From Nemorincola sp044225795 (GTDB lineage: Bacteria > Bacteroidota > Bacteroidia > Chitinophagales > Chitinophagaceae): 64,000 nucleotides of DNA. The DNA is taken from NCBI GenBank assembly GCA_044225795.1, contig JBGAIF010000003.1, forward strand, positions 62,001-126,000, read 5' to 3'. Under the pieces are notes generated by a model. It saw only the letters and a program-made list of their open reading frames with translations, was not told the DNA's origin and did not search any database. Position numbers and translations under genes: made by a program. Shown here piece by piece: positions 33,629 through 42,900 of the stretch (the first letter of the stretch is position 1; every line of letters begins with the position of its first letter).

Positions 33629-34561
33629 CTAACTGTTGCCGAGTGCGTTCAGGGTGTCTGATTTGTCTTTGTGAAGTTGCTGCATCAGTTCTTCAAGACC
33701 GTCGAATTTTTGCTCGTCTCTTAGTTTCTTTACAAAAAGTATTTCCAGCATATCGCCGTATATATCTTTGTCAAAGTCGAAGAGGTTGGTCTCTATTCTC
33801 AACTCTTTTTTGTCTGTAACGGTTGGGTTGTACCCAATGCTCATCATCCCGCTATAGCTTTGCCCGTCATGTATGGCCCTTACAGCGTATATGCCTAGCG
33901 CGGGAATGATCTGTTCCGGGTCCAGGGGTTGAAGATTGGCGGTAGGGTAGCCCAATGTTCTCCCCAGTTTATTTCCATGTACCACCGTGCCTTTCAGGCT
34001 GTAGCAGCGTCCCAGCATTTGTGTGGCATCCTCAATCCTGCCGCCTGTTATGGCGTTGCGTATCTTTGTTGAGCTGACGGCTGCTTCATCTATAAGCTGT
34101 GCAGGTATCTCTATAAGTTCAAATTGGTGTTGTGGGGCATATTCTTCCAGTAGTTTCAGGTCGCCTTTCCGGTCATGCCCGAAACGGTGGTCATAACCTA
34201 TGACAATGCTATGCGGGTGAAAGACGCTTACCAGGAAATCTTCAATATATCTCTGCGCCGAGTATTGAGAGAATTCTTTCGTGAATGGAGCAACAACTAT
34301 GTGCTCTATCCCGGTCTCTCTTACCAGTCGTATCTTCTCATCAAGCGGGGTGATGATACCTAATTGCTGGTCGGGGAAGAGCAGCTTTCTGGGGTGCGGT
34401 TCAAAAGTGATCAATATGCTTTCACCTGCTACAGCGCGCGCATGTTTCACTACCTCTTTTAGTATTACCCGGTGCCCTTCATGCACTCCGTCAAAAGTGC
34501 CTATCGTCAGTACAGCGTTTCTGAATCTTGGTAATGCCTCTGTGTTGAAAAAAACAGCCAT
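33629..34561 (-). CDS. ribF: Bifunctional riboflavin kinase / FMN adenylyltransferase
   Basis: 310 aa, the usual length. It phosphorylates riboflavin to FMN and adenylates FMN to FAD. The N-terminal adenylyltransferase half has TIGTFDGVHEGHR (about 21-33) and IVIGYDHRFGHDRKGD; the C-terminal kinase half has GRTLGYPTANLQP. It begins 33 nt after the oxyR-like stop on the same strand, so possible co-transcription. No FMN riboswitch was noticed upstream. Confidence 0.96.
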   Translation of the reverse strand: MAVFFNTEALPRFRNAVLTIGTFDGVHEGHRVILKEVVKHARAVAGESILITFEPHPRKLLFPDQQLGIITPLDEKIRLVRETGIEHIVVAPFTKEFSQYSAQRYIEDFLVSVFHPHSIVIGYDHRFGHDRKGDLKLLEEYAPQHQFELIEIPAQLIDEAAVSSTKIRNAITGGRIEDATQMLGRCYSLKGTVVHGNKLGRTLGYPTANLQPLDPEQIIPALGIYAVRAIHDGQSYSGMMSIGYNPTVTDKKELRIETNLFDFDKDIYGDMLEILFVKKLRDEQKFDGLEELMQQLHKDKSDTLNALGNS

Positions 34562-34594
34562 TCGTTATTACCGGATATCCCGGCGTTCCTTCCA

Positions 34595-35557
34595 TTAAAT
34601 ATCCAGCTTGGCGCTCTGTATCCTGAGCACCTTTCGGTTTTTCTTTTGCACCCTCATTTTTTCGGGCACCAGTTTCAGTATCTCGTCCATCAGGCTCTGC
34701 AATACGCTCATTTTTACATAATGCGCATTGGTCACGAGGCTTATCTCGCGTACAGGCTCAGGATTCTCGAAGTAGCGTATGTGTTCTATCATATCTTCCC
34801 CGAATTCAAGTGTTGCCAGCTCTGGTAATACGGCCATGCCTCCGTTTTTATCCACCATTTTCCGCAGTGTCTCAATATTGCTCGATTCATAACGGTATGG
34901 GCGCTCAGCTTGTAACTTTTGTATCTGGTCGCTGCACAGGTTAATGATCTGGTTGCGCATACAGTGGCCTTCATTCAGCAGCCATATCCTGTCCAGCGCT
35001 ATGTCAGCCGGACTGATGAGACGCTTTTTCAACGCTTTCTCATGCTCAGAAAAGTAGCCCACAAACGGTTCGTAGAATAGCGGATATTCTTTGATGTCAT
35101 TTTCTTCAAGCGGAGTGCTCACCAGCGCTGCATCTATCTCATTATTGCGCAGGGCAGTGATGATCTGGTTGGTTTCCATTTCATTTACCTGCAGCTTCAT
35201 CAGGGGAAAGCTCTTCGAAAAATTTTCAAGCAGAGCAGGTAGAATATTGGGTGCAACTGTAGGGATAGCGGCAAACTTGTAGATGCCCGATAACGACTTT
35301 TGCTGCGTTTGTATGATCTCGTGTATTCGTTCACACTCTGCAAGTGTCACACGGGCCTGCTCTACGATGAGCGATCCAAGGTCAGTAACAGCTATCGGGT
35401 GTTTGTTTCGGTCAAATATTTTTACGCCGAGCTCGTCTTCCAGTTTTTGTATCTGCATACTGAGCGTTGGCTGTGTTACAAAACATTTTTCAGCGGCAGA
35501 GACGAAACTCTTATAAGTAGCTACGGCAACTACATATTCTAATTGTGTGATGGTCAT
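34595..35557 (-). CDS. oxyR: LysR-type hydrogen-peroxide regulator OxyR
   Basis: 320 aa. The N-terminal winged HTH (about 1-60) is LysR type (VSAAEKCFVTQPTLSMQIQ). The C-terminal sensing domain carries GHCMRNQIINLC, placing Cys199 and Cys208 nine apart, exactly the redox pair and numbering of E. coli OxyR, so peroxide sensing by a disulfide switch is strongly supported. Its targets usually include catalases and peroxiredoxins; none are next to it. ribF follows 33 nt downstream. Confidence 0.93.
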   Translation of the reverse strand: MTITQLEYVVAVATYKSFVSAAEKCFVTQPTLSMQIQKLEDELGVKIFDRNKHPIAVTDLGSLIVEQARVTLAECERIHEIIQTQQKSLSGIYKFAAIPTVAPNILPALLENFSKSFPLMKLQVNEMETNQIITALRNNEIDAALVSTPLEENDIKEYPLFYEPFVGYFSEHEKALKKRLISPADIALDRIWLLNEGHCMRNQIINLCSDQIQKLQAERPYRYESSNIETLRKMVDKNGGMAVLPELATLEFGEDMIEHIRYFENPEPVREISLVTNAHYVKMSVLQSLMDEILKLVPEKMRVQKKNRKVLRIQSAKLDI

Positions 35558-35619
35558 GGGGAGTGATTTCGACTGTAAACATACAAATAAAGAATGATAT
35601 AGTCAAAATCTATAGGTCG

Positions 35620-35660
35620 TCTAAAGCTTTTCAATAGCATTGCTGTACAATAGCTTTAGA
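35620..35660. other. Inverted repeat between oxyR and the thioredoxin-like gene
   Basis: TCTAAAGCT (35620-35628) and AGCTTTAGA (35652-35660) form perfect 9-bp arms around a 23-nt loop. It lies 62 nt upstream of oxyR and just 3' of the thioredoxin-like gene. There is no T run, so it is either a weak terminator or a regulator site. Confidence 0.4.
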
Positions 35661-35668
35661 AGATATTG

Positions 35669-36190
35669 CTAGTGTATCGCATCATAAATTGCGTCTGGTG
35701 TCGTAGCATCACCTTCAACAAGCTTTACAAATTTCTTTTGTTTATTATATATTGCAACAGCCGGGAATCGCTGAATCTGGTAATGGCTGATAAAGAAGAA
35801 ATCAATATCCCGGCCTACGATTTTAATATTTTTATATTTTTTAAAATTATGTTTATCATAGAATTGCCTTAAAAATGACAATTCATGAACCGGACTGGAA
35901 AAATAAAAATTTACATGTTTTAAAGAATCCATTGCGGGCATTAACTTCTCTACAAATTCAATACAGTGATGACAATTGGGGTCAAAATAAACTAGTGCAA
36001 TGAACTTGCCTTTTGGAATATCTGCCGTATTTAATTTGTAAGTACTATCCTTACTCAATATATTGAAAGATGGCAATATGATGTCCTTTTTATAAGGGGC
36101 CTCCGGAGCTGCAGGGTCCTTTTTTTCTTGTGCAGAAAGCTGAGTTGCAAAAAGGCATATCGTCAGAAACAGAATAGAGATCTTTTTCAT
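35669..36190 (-). CDS. Exported thioredoxin-like protein
   Basis: 173 aa from the ATG at 36190 (MKKISILFLTICLF), which begins a clear signal peptide; the frame extends to 36211. The mature protein is a thioredoxin-fold (TlpA/peroxiredoxin-like) domain with CHHC (Cys73/Cys76, in DPNCHHCIEF) and the cis-proline segment RFPAVAIY. It should act on disulfides or peroxides in the periplasm. It stands upstream of oxyR on the same strand, but the gap of 111 bp and the hairpin argue for separate units. Confidence 0.85.
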   Translation of the reverse strand: MKKISILFLTICLFATQLSAQEKKDPAAPEAPYKKDIILPSFNILSKDSTYKLNTADIPKGKFIALVYFDPNCHHCIEFVEKLMPAMDSLKHVNFYFSSPVHELSFLRQFYDKHNFKKYKNIKIVGRDIDFFFISHYQIQRFPAVAIYNKQKKFVKLVEGDATTPDAIYDAIH

Positions 36191-36310
36191 GGTGGTAAAA
36201 TTAAAGAACAATCAAATTCAGAGAGCATCATTGCATATAATTCGTGTTTATAAAGCGTTAAATCAAGGTCGTGACGCATTTTTTTGTATTTTCGGGCGTC
36301 ATCGTTAATG

Positions 36311-36339
36311 CCTTTGTTTTTTTTGATAAAAAACAAAGG
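36311..36339. other. Perfect 12-bp inverted repeat in the ruvA leader
   Basis: CCTTTGTTTTTT (36311-36322), loop TTGAT, AAAAAACAAAGG (36328-36339). It ends 19 nt before the ruvA start codon and could act as an attenuator or as a leader hairpin for the ruvA-sprA unit. Confidence 0.55.
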
Positions 36340-36358
36340 GTAAAATTGTTTTTTCTAA

Positions 36359-36937
36359 ATGTTTGCATACCTGGAAGGAAAGCTTACGTATAAGTCGCCT
36401 TCGTTATTGTATATGGATGTTCAGGGTGTCGGCTATGAGCTGAACATCACGCTTCAGACCTACGCCCGGATCCAGACCGAAGAAAAATGCCGGCTCTACA
36501 TACACTTACAGGTGCGTGAGGATGCCTGGGTATTGTACGCGTTTGCTGATGAAGAGGAACGCGTTACTTTCCGCCAATTGCTCAACATAAATGGGGTTGG
36601 TGCGGCCACTGCTCGTATTATTCTGTCGTCTCTTACCACCGACGAGCTCGAACGTGCCGTATCAGCGGAAGACAGCAAGACGCTTGAACGGGTGAAAGGG
36701 ATAGGCGCAAAGACCGCCCAGCGCATCATATTAGAGTTAAAAGGCAAGCTTACAAAATCAAAAAATACATCTTCGTTATTGCCTGCCATGCACAATACTA
36801 CACAAGAAGATGCGTTAATAGCTTTGGTGAATTTAGGTATCAACAGAGCTGCCGCGGAAGGTGCCATGAAAAAAATCAATAATGCATCATCGCTTACTGT
36901 TGAAGAGTTGATAAAACAGGCGCTGCGCGCGCTTTAA
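36359..36937 (+). CDS. ruvA: Holliday junction branch-migration protein RuvA
   Basis: 192 aa. RuvA tetramers bind four-way DNA junctions and guide RuvB. The N-terminal OB fold (YLEGKLTYKSPS) is followed by two helix-hairpin-helix motifs (LLNINGVGAATARIIL and RVKGIGAKTAQRIILELK, about 71-128) and the C-terminal RuvB-binding three-helix domain (about 145-192). The length is normal. sprA begins 13 nt after its stop; the ruvA-sprA neighbourhood is common in Bacteroidota. Confidence 0.97.
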   Translation: MFAYLEGKLTYKSPSLLYMDVQGVGYELNITLQTYARIQTEEKCRLYIHLQVREDAWVLYAFADEEERVTFRQLLNINGVGAATARIILSSLTTDELERAVSAEDSKTLERVKGIGAKTAQRIILELKGKLTKSKNTSSLLPAMHNTTQEDALIALVNLGINRAAAEGAMKKINNASSLTVEELIKQALRAL

Positions 36938-36950
36938 ACCGGGAATTAAG

Positions 36951-39900
36951 TTGAAGGGTAAGCGGAATTACGGATACAGGATTTTGTTGTTCATTGCGTT
37001 GGTTGCAGCCATAGCCAGTGCTGCCGCCCGCGGATACCGGCCCTATTTCCTGCACTATACTCCGGAACCGGATACTACAGCAGCAAAAGATACAACGTCT
37101 TCCTCCGATTCAACCAGGAAGTTGCGTTTCCCCATTTACGATAAGACGGGTAGTCCAGACCTTGACCGGGATCGCCCGAAAAGTATTGATCTGGCCGATC
37201 CTAAAAACGAGCGTTCCGGTTTCGAATATGATGCAGATTCCAATCGGTACAATTATAACGACCGCCTGGGTAGTGACTTTCTGCGCAACCCTACCTATCT
37301 GACCTTCGACGAGTATCAGAAATATCGTGCAAAGGAAGATGAGAATGGATATTGGCAACGACGCCTTGATGGCCTTATGCAGTTCAATAAAACTCCTGAG
37401 CTGCCGCAGATGTACAAAGAGGGCATCTTTAACAGGATCTTCGGTGGTGACGCTATTTCTGTAAAGCCGCAGGGAAATGTGGATGTGACGTTTGGAGGCA
37501 ACTGGCAGAACATTAAGAACCCTACACTCAATCAGCGTGCTCAGAAATATGGTGTGTTCGATTTTGATATGCAGATGAACATCAACCTTCTGGCAACTGT
37601 AGGTGATAAGCTGAAGTTGAACATCAGCAATAATACAAAGGCAACGTTCGATTATCAGAATGTACAGAAACTGGATTATAGCGGCAAGGAAGATGAAATG
37701 CTGAAAAAAATAGAAGCCGGCAATGTCAGCTTCCCGTTGAAGAGCAACCTGATCAGTGGTGTCCAGTCTTTGTTTGGTATCAAGACGCAGTTACAGTTTG
37801 GTAAACTTTGGGTCACTACTGTTTTGTCCCAGCAGAAGTCTCAGCGTAAGAGTCTTACCATTCAGGGCGGTGCGCAATCTCAGCAAATTGCGATCAAAGC
37901 CGGCAATTATGAGGAGAACAAAGACTTCCTGCTCGCACAGTATTTCAAGAACAATTACAACAAAGCGCTCAAAGACTTTCCAAAGATCAATTCGGTAGTT
38001 ACTATTAACAAAGTTGAAGTGTGGGTTACCAACCGTACAGGTGCGGTTACAGGCGTTAGAGATGTACTTTGTTTTATGGATCTTGGAGAGGCCGATCCGT
38101 ATTACAAACCGTTGTACAATCCTGCAAGTGGTGTTCGTAGTGGATTGCCGGATAATAATTCGAACAGGTTGTATGCTCAATTGTTACAGAACCCGTTTGG
38201 TCGTCAGCAACGGTCAGCAACAAACGCTGCAACAGCGCTCGGACTCACACAGGGGCAGGATTTTGAACGCACGACCGCGAGAAAATTGTCCGCTACAGAA
38301 TACACATTCAATCCACAGTTGGGTTATGTCATGCTCAACACACAGCTCAATTCAGATGATGTACTGGGTGTTGCCTACCGCTATACATACAGGGGAAAGG
38401 TTTACCAGGTAGGTGAGTTCGCAGAAGACCTTCCCCCGGATACTACCAACCCCAAAGTGCTATTCCTGAAGTTAATGAAGGGTACTGCATCAAGACCTAC
38501 GCTGCCTGTTTGGGGTTTGATGATGAAGAATGTCTATGCGCTGGGAGGTCTCGGTGTATCCAAGGACAATTTTATGCTTAATGTCTTTTACCAGGACCCC
38601 GGCGGTGGAGAAAAAAGGTATGTTCCCGAAGGGCCTAAGGTGGGGACACCATTCCTTACCATGCTCAACCTGGATCGTCTTAATGCTCAGGGTGAGCCTC
38701 AGCCCGATGGAGTATTTGACTTTGTGGAGGGGGTGACTATCAACACGCAGCAGGGTAAGATAATTTTCCCTGTTTTAGAGCCTTTTGGTAATGATCTGAG
38801 GCCTGCATTTGACGACCCCGCAAACCCCAATCCGGTACTGGATAGGAAGTATATCTTCCAGGTGCTTTACGACTCAACGAAGACGATAGCCATGCAAAAC
38901 CAACAGACAGACCGATACATTCTTCGTGGATCGTATAAGTCATCGTCTTCCTCCGATATATTCCTTGGTGGCTTTCAGATACCTCCGGGGTCGGTTTCTG
39001 TGAGTGCCGGTGGTACAAAACTGGTTGAGAACCAGGATTATTCCGTTGATTATGGACTTGGTAGGATAAAGATACTCAACACGGGTATCCTGAATTCCGG
39101 TGTACCCATTAATGTTCAGTACGAGGATAATGCGACATTTGGTTTCCAGCAACAGAATTTCATGGGTACCCGCCTCGATTATTATCTCAACAGGAACCTG
39201 ACACTGGGAGCTACCGCCATGAGACTTACGGAGCGGCCATTCACACAACAGGTGACCTTTGGAGAAGACCCCATCAAGAACTCTGTGTTGGGGGCCGATG
39301 CTAACTACCAGCGCGAGGTAGCCGCGCTAACTCGTTTACTGGATAAATTACCGGTATACTCTACCACCGCTCCTTCATTCCTGAATGGTTCTGTAGAAGT
39401 AGCAACATTGTTGCCTGGTCATCCCAAACAGATTGACGCTCTTGATCCGGAGGGCGCTGTTTATATTGATAATTTCGAAGGTACGACCAGCAGTTATGAT
39501 CTGAAGTTTCCATCTGCTGCATGGGCATTATCTTCAACACCATTCGGTGCTGTTGATAAACTAGGGCAGCATCTGTTTCCTGAAGCGGCGCAAAGCGATC
39601 AGCTGACCAATGGCATGAACAGGGCGAGGTTGGCATGGTATTCCATCGAGCCGACTCTTGTCGATCCCGGCACCTCTGTGCCTAAATATGTGAAAGACGA
39701 TCCTAACCAGCACTACATCAGATTGGTGCAGGCGCAGGATGTATTTCCCAATCAGCAGTCACTTGCTCTGCAGAGCTCATTGCCTACTTTCGACCTTTCT
39801 TTTTACCCCAAAGAAAGAGGCCCCTATAACTTTGACGCAACTAATATTGACGCAAATACCGGAGAACTGCTGAATCCTGAAAAAAGGTGGGGAGGCATAG

Positions 39901-42900
39901 CAAGGGCAATAGATAATACAGACTTTGAAGCGTCCAATGTTCAATACGTGCAGTTCTGGGTGATGGATCCTTTCATTAATAAACCTGCCGGCACACAAGG
40001 TGGATCGCTGTATTTCAATCTTGGCGACATTTCCGAGGACATATTGAAAGATTCAAGGCTATTCTTTGAAAACGGGATACCCGCACCTTTCGATCCGCTG
40101 AAACTTGACACTACGATATGGGGCTATGTTCCAAAGTTTGAGCAGCAGATCACACGCGCGTTCGATAATGATCTCAGTGCACGTGCTCTTCAGGATGTTG
40201 GGTACGACGGTCTGCCTGATCAGGCTTCCGTATCTGGCCAGTTTAGCGAGCAGCAGATATTTGCAGGCTTTCTTCGTCAGTTGCGGTTGAAGCTCGGTGC
40301 TAACAATCCGGCATACCTGGCAGCAGAAAAGGATCCCTCTAATGATGACTATCATTATTTCAGGGGTAGTGACTATGATGCAGCTAATAATGGTGACGGA
40401 TTGTATGTTACACAGCGTTATAAGAAGTTCAATGGTCCGGATGGCAACTCACCTGTGCAGGATCCTAAAGCAGCATATTCGTCTTCTGCAACCACTATCC
40501 CTGAATCCGAAGACCTGAACAGGGACAACACCATGAACGAAGGCGAAAGTTATTTCCAGTATCGTATCGACTTTACGCCGAATATGCATGTCGGAACTAA
40601 TAACATCATTAGTATACAGGAGAACGAAGTGAAATTACCGAATGGAAACCGCGAAAAGGAAAAGTGGTATCAGTTCAAGATCCCTGTAGAGAATTATGAC
40701 CGTAAGGTTGGTGGTATTGGCGATTTCAGGTCTATTCGTTTCATACGTATGTTCATGACGGGTTGGCAGGATAGTACATTCCTTCGTTTTGCCACGCTTG
40801 AACTTGGCAGGAACCAATGGCGTACATTCAATTATTCACTCACAACCCCCGGCGAGAATCAGCCCCAGCAAAATCAGGGCCTTACAGACTTCACAGTTAC
40901 CTCTGTCAGCATTGAAGAGAACAGTGCCCGTCAACCGATCAATTATGTCATTCCCCCGGGAGTCAACAGGCAACAAACTGCCGCGCCACAGGGACAAACA
41001 TTGTTGCTAAATGAAAAGTCACTTTCGCTGAAGACCTGCGCGTTGCAGGATGGTGATGCGCGTGCCGTGTTCAAAGAAGTGAATGTGGATATGCGACAGT
41101 TCTCTAATCTGCGTATGTTCGTTCACGGGGAGTCTATGGTAGGCCTGGCGCCGGTAAAGGACGCTGATGTGAGTGTATTCGTTCGTATCGGTAGCGATTT
41201 TACAAACAACTATTATGAGTACAGAATGCCTTTGACCATTACCCCGGCTACGGCTACTCAGGATGCTACTATAATATGGCCTGCGTCAAATGAGATGGAC
41301 CTGTTGTTGCAAGACCTCGTGAACGCAAAAAAAGAAAGAGATAACAATAACATTCCCATTTATCAGCCCTATACCCGGAAGGATAGCAAAGGCAATACCA
41401 TCATTGTTATTGGTAACCCGAATATTGCCGGCGCCAAGAATGTGATGCTTGGTGTTATCAATCCCAAGAAAACTAACCAGACACCCGGAGATGACGGGTT
41501 GCCTAAATGTTTCGAGGTTTGGTTCGATGAGTTGCGTATGGCTGGTATCAGCGATCAGGCTGGTTATGCCGCCGCCGGTAAAGTGGGCGTTCAGCTTGCC
41601 GACCTCGGCAATGTTAATGCTTCCGGTAGCATGCACACTCCGGGTTATGGTAATATAGACCAGAAGATACAGCAAAGGTCGCAGGATCACTATACTCAAT
41701 ACAATACATCTACCAACCTGAGTCTTGGTAAGCTGATGCCTAAGGCATGGGGGGTTACATTGCCTTTCTTCGCGGGGTATACGCAAAGCGTAAGCAACCC
41801 TAAATATGACCCGAACGATGCTGATGTGCTGATCGAGGACGAACTCAAGGTTGCTAAATCTGCTCAGGCGCGGGATTCTATCAAAAAAGCTACCCAGGAT
41901 TTTACATCCATTACCAGTTTCAATTTGTCCAATGTCCGCATACAGGGCAACACAGCTATGCCTGCAAAGACCGTTCGGGCGCCATGGAGCATAAAGAACT
42001 TTGATTTTGGGTATTCTTACAATGATCAGTATAAGCATAACCCGACCATTGAGTCCGATCACCTTATCACGCAGAAGTACGGTATCGGCTATACGTATAG
42101 TATGAAACCCAAACCTTTTGAGCCTTTCAAGAGCGCTATCAAATCTAAGTCTAAATGGTTTGGCCTTATTCGTGATATTAATATTACACCACTTCCATCA
42201 ACATTTACTGTTCGCAACGATCTTACGCATATTTATGAAGAAACACACATTCGCAATATAAATGACGGAAGTGGCTACAAGATACCACCTACTTATTACA
42301 AGCTGTTTACCTGGAACAGGATGTATACCCTCAGGTGGGAGTTAATGAGGTCTATATCTCTCGACTACACGGCAACAAATATTTCCAGGGTAGACGAACC
42401 CTGGGGCAAAATAAATACTCCTGCAAAGAAGGATTCTGTATTTCGGTCCATTAGATCATTTGGGCATAATACGTCGTATGTGCAGACATTCAATAGCTCC
42501 TACAATGTGCCTACCGCAAAATTACCACTCACAGATTGGATAGGTTTGCGCCTCGGGTACTCTGCCACTTATTCCTGGACCGGTGCTGCGCCGGTTGCAT
42601 ACGACCTTGGTAATACCATTGGTAATACCCAGACGGAAACTGTAGCAGGGGAGCTGAACATGAAAACGCTCTATAACAAATCAAGGTGGCTCAGGGCAAT
42701 AGACGCTCCGAGAAAGCCTAAGAAGTCTGCTGCCAAAACAAACGCTCCCACCTTATCCAAGTCAGGTGGTGCTGATAAGAAAGAAGTAAAGGATCTGAGG
42801 AAAAAGTCTGACGACAAGGGTAAAGGGTTGGAAAAAGACGCGCCTCCGGGGAAGTCTGCCGATATGAAGGGGCCGGCTTCGTCTGATGATGCTAAGAAAC

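Noticed and set aside
41286..42062. 258-codon frame opposite sprA
   Set aside because: Antisense to the conserved barrel gene, with no supporting start or domain.
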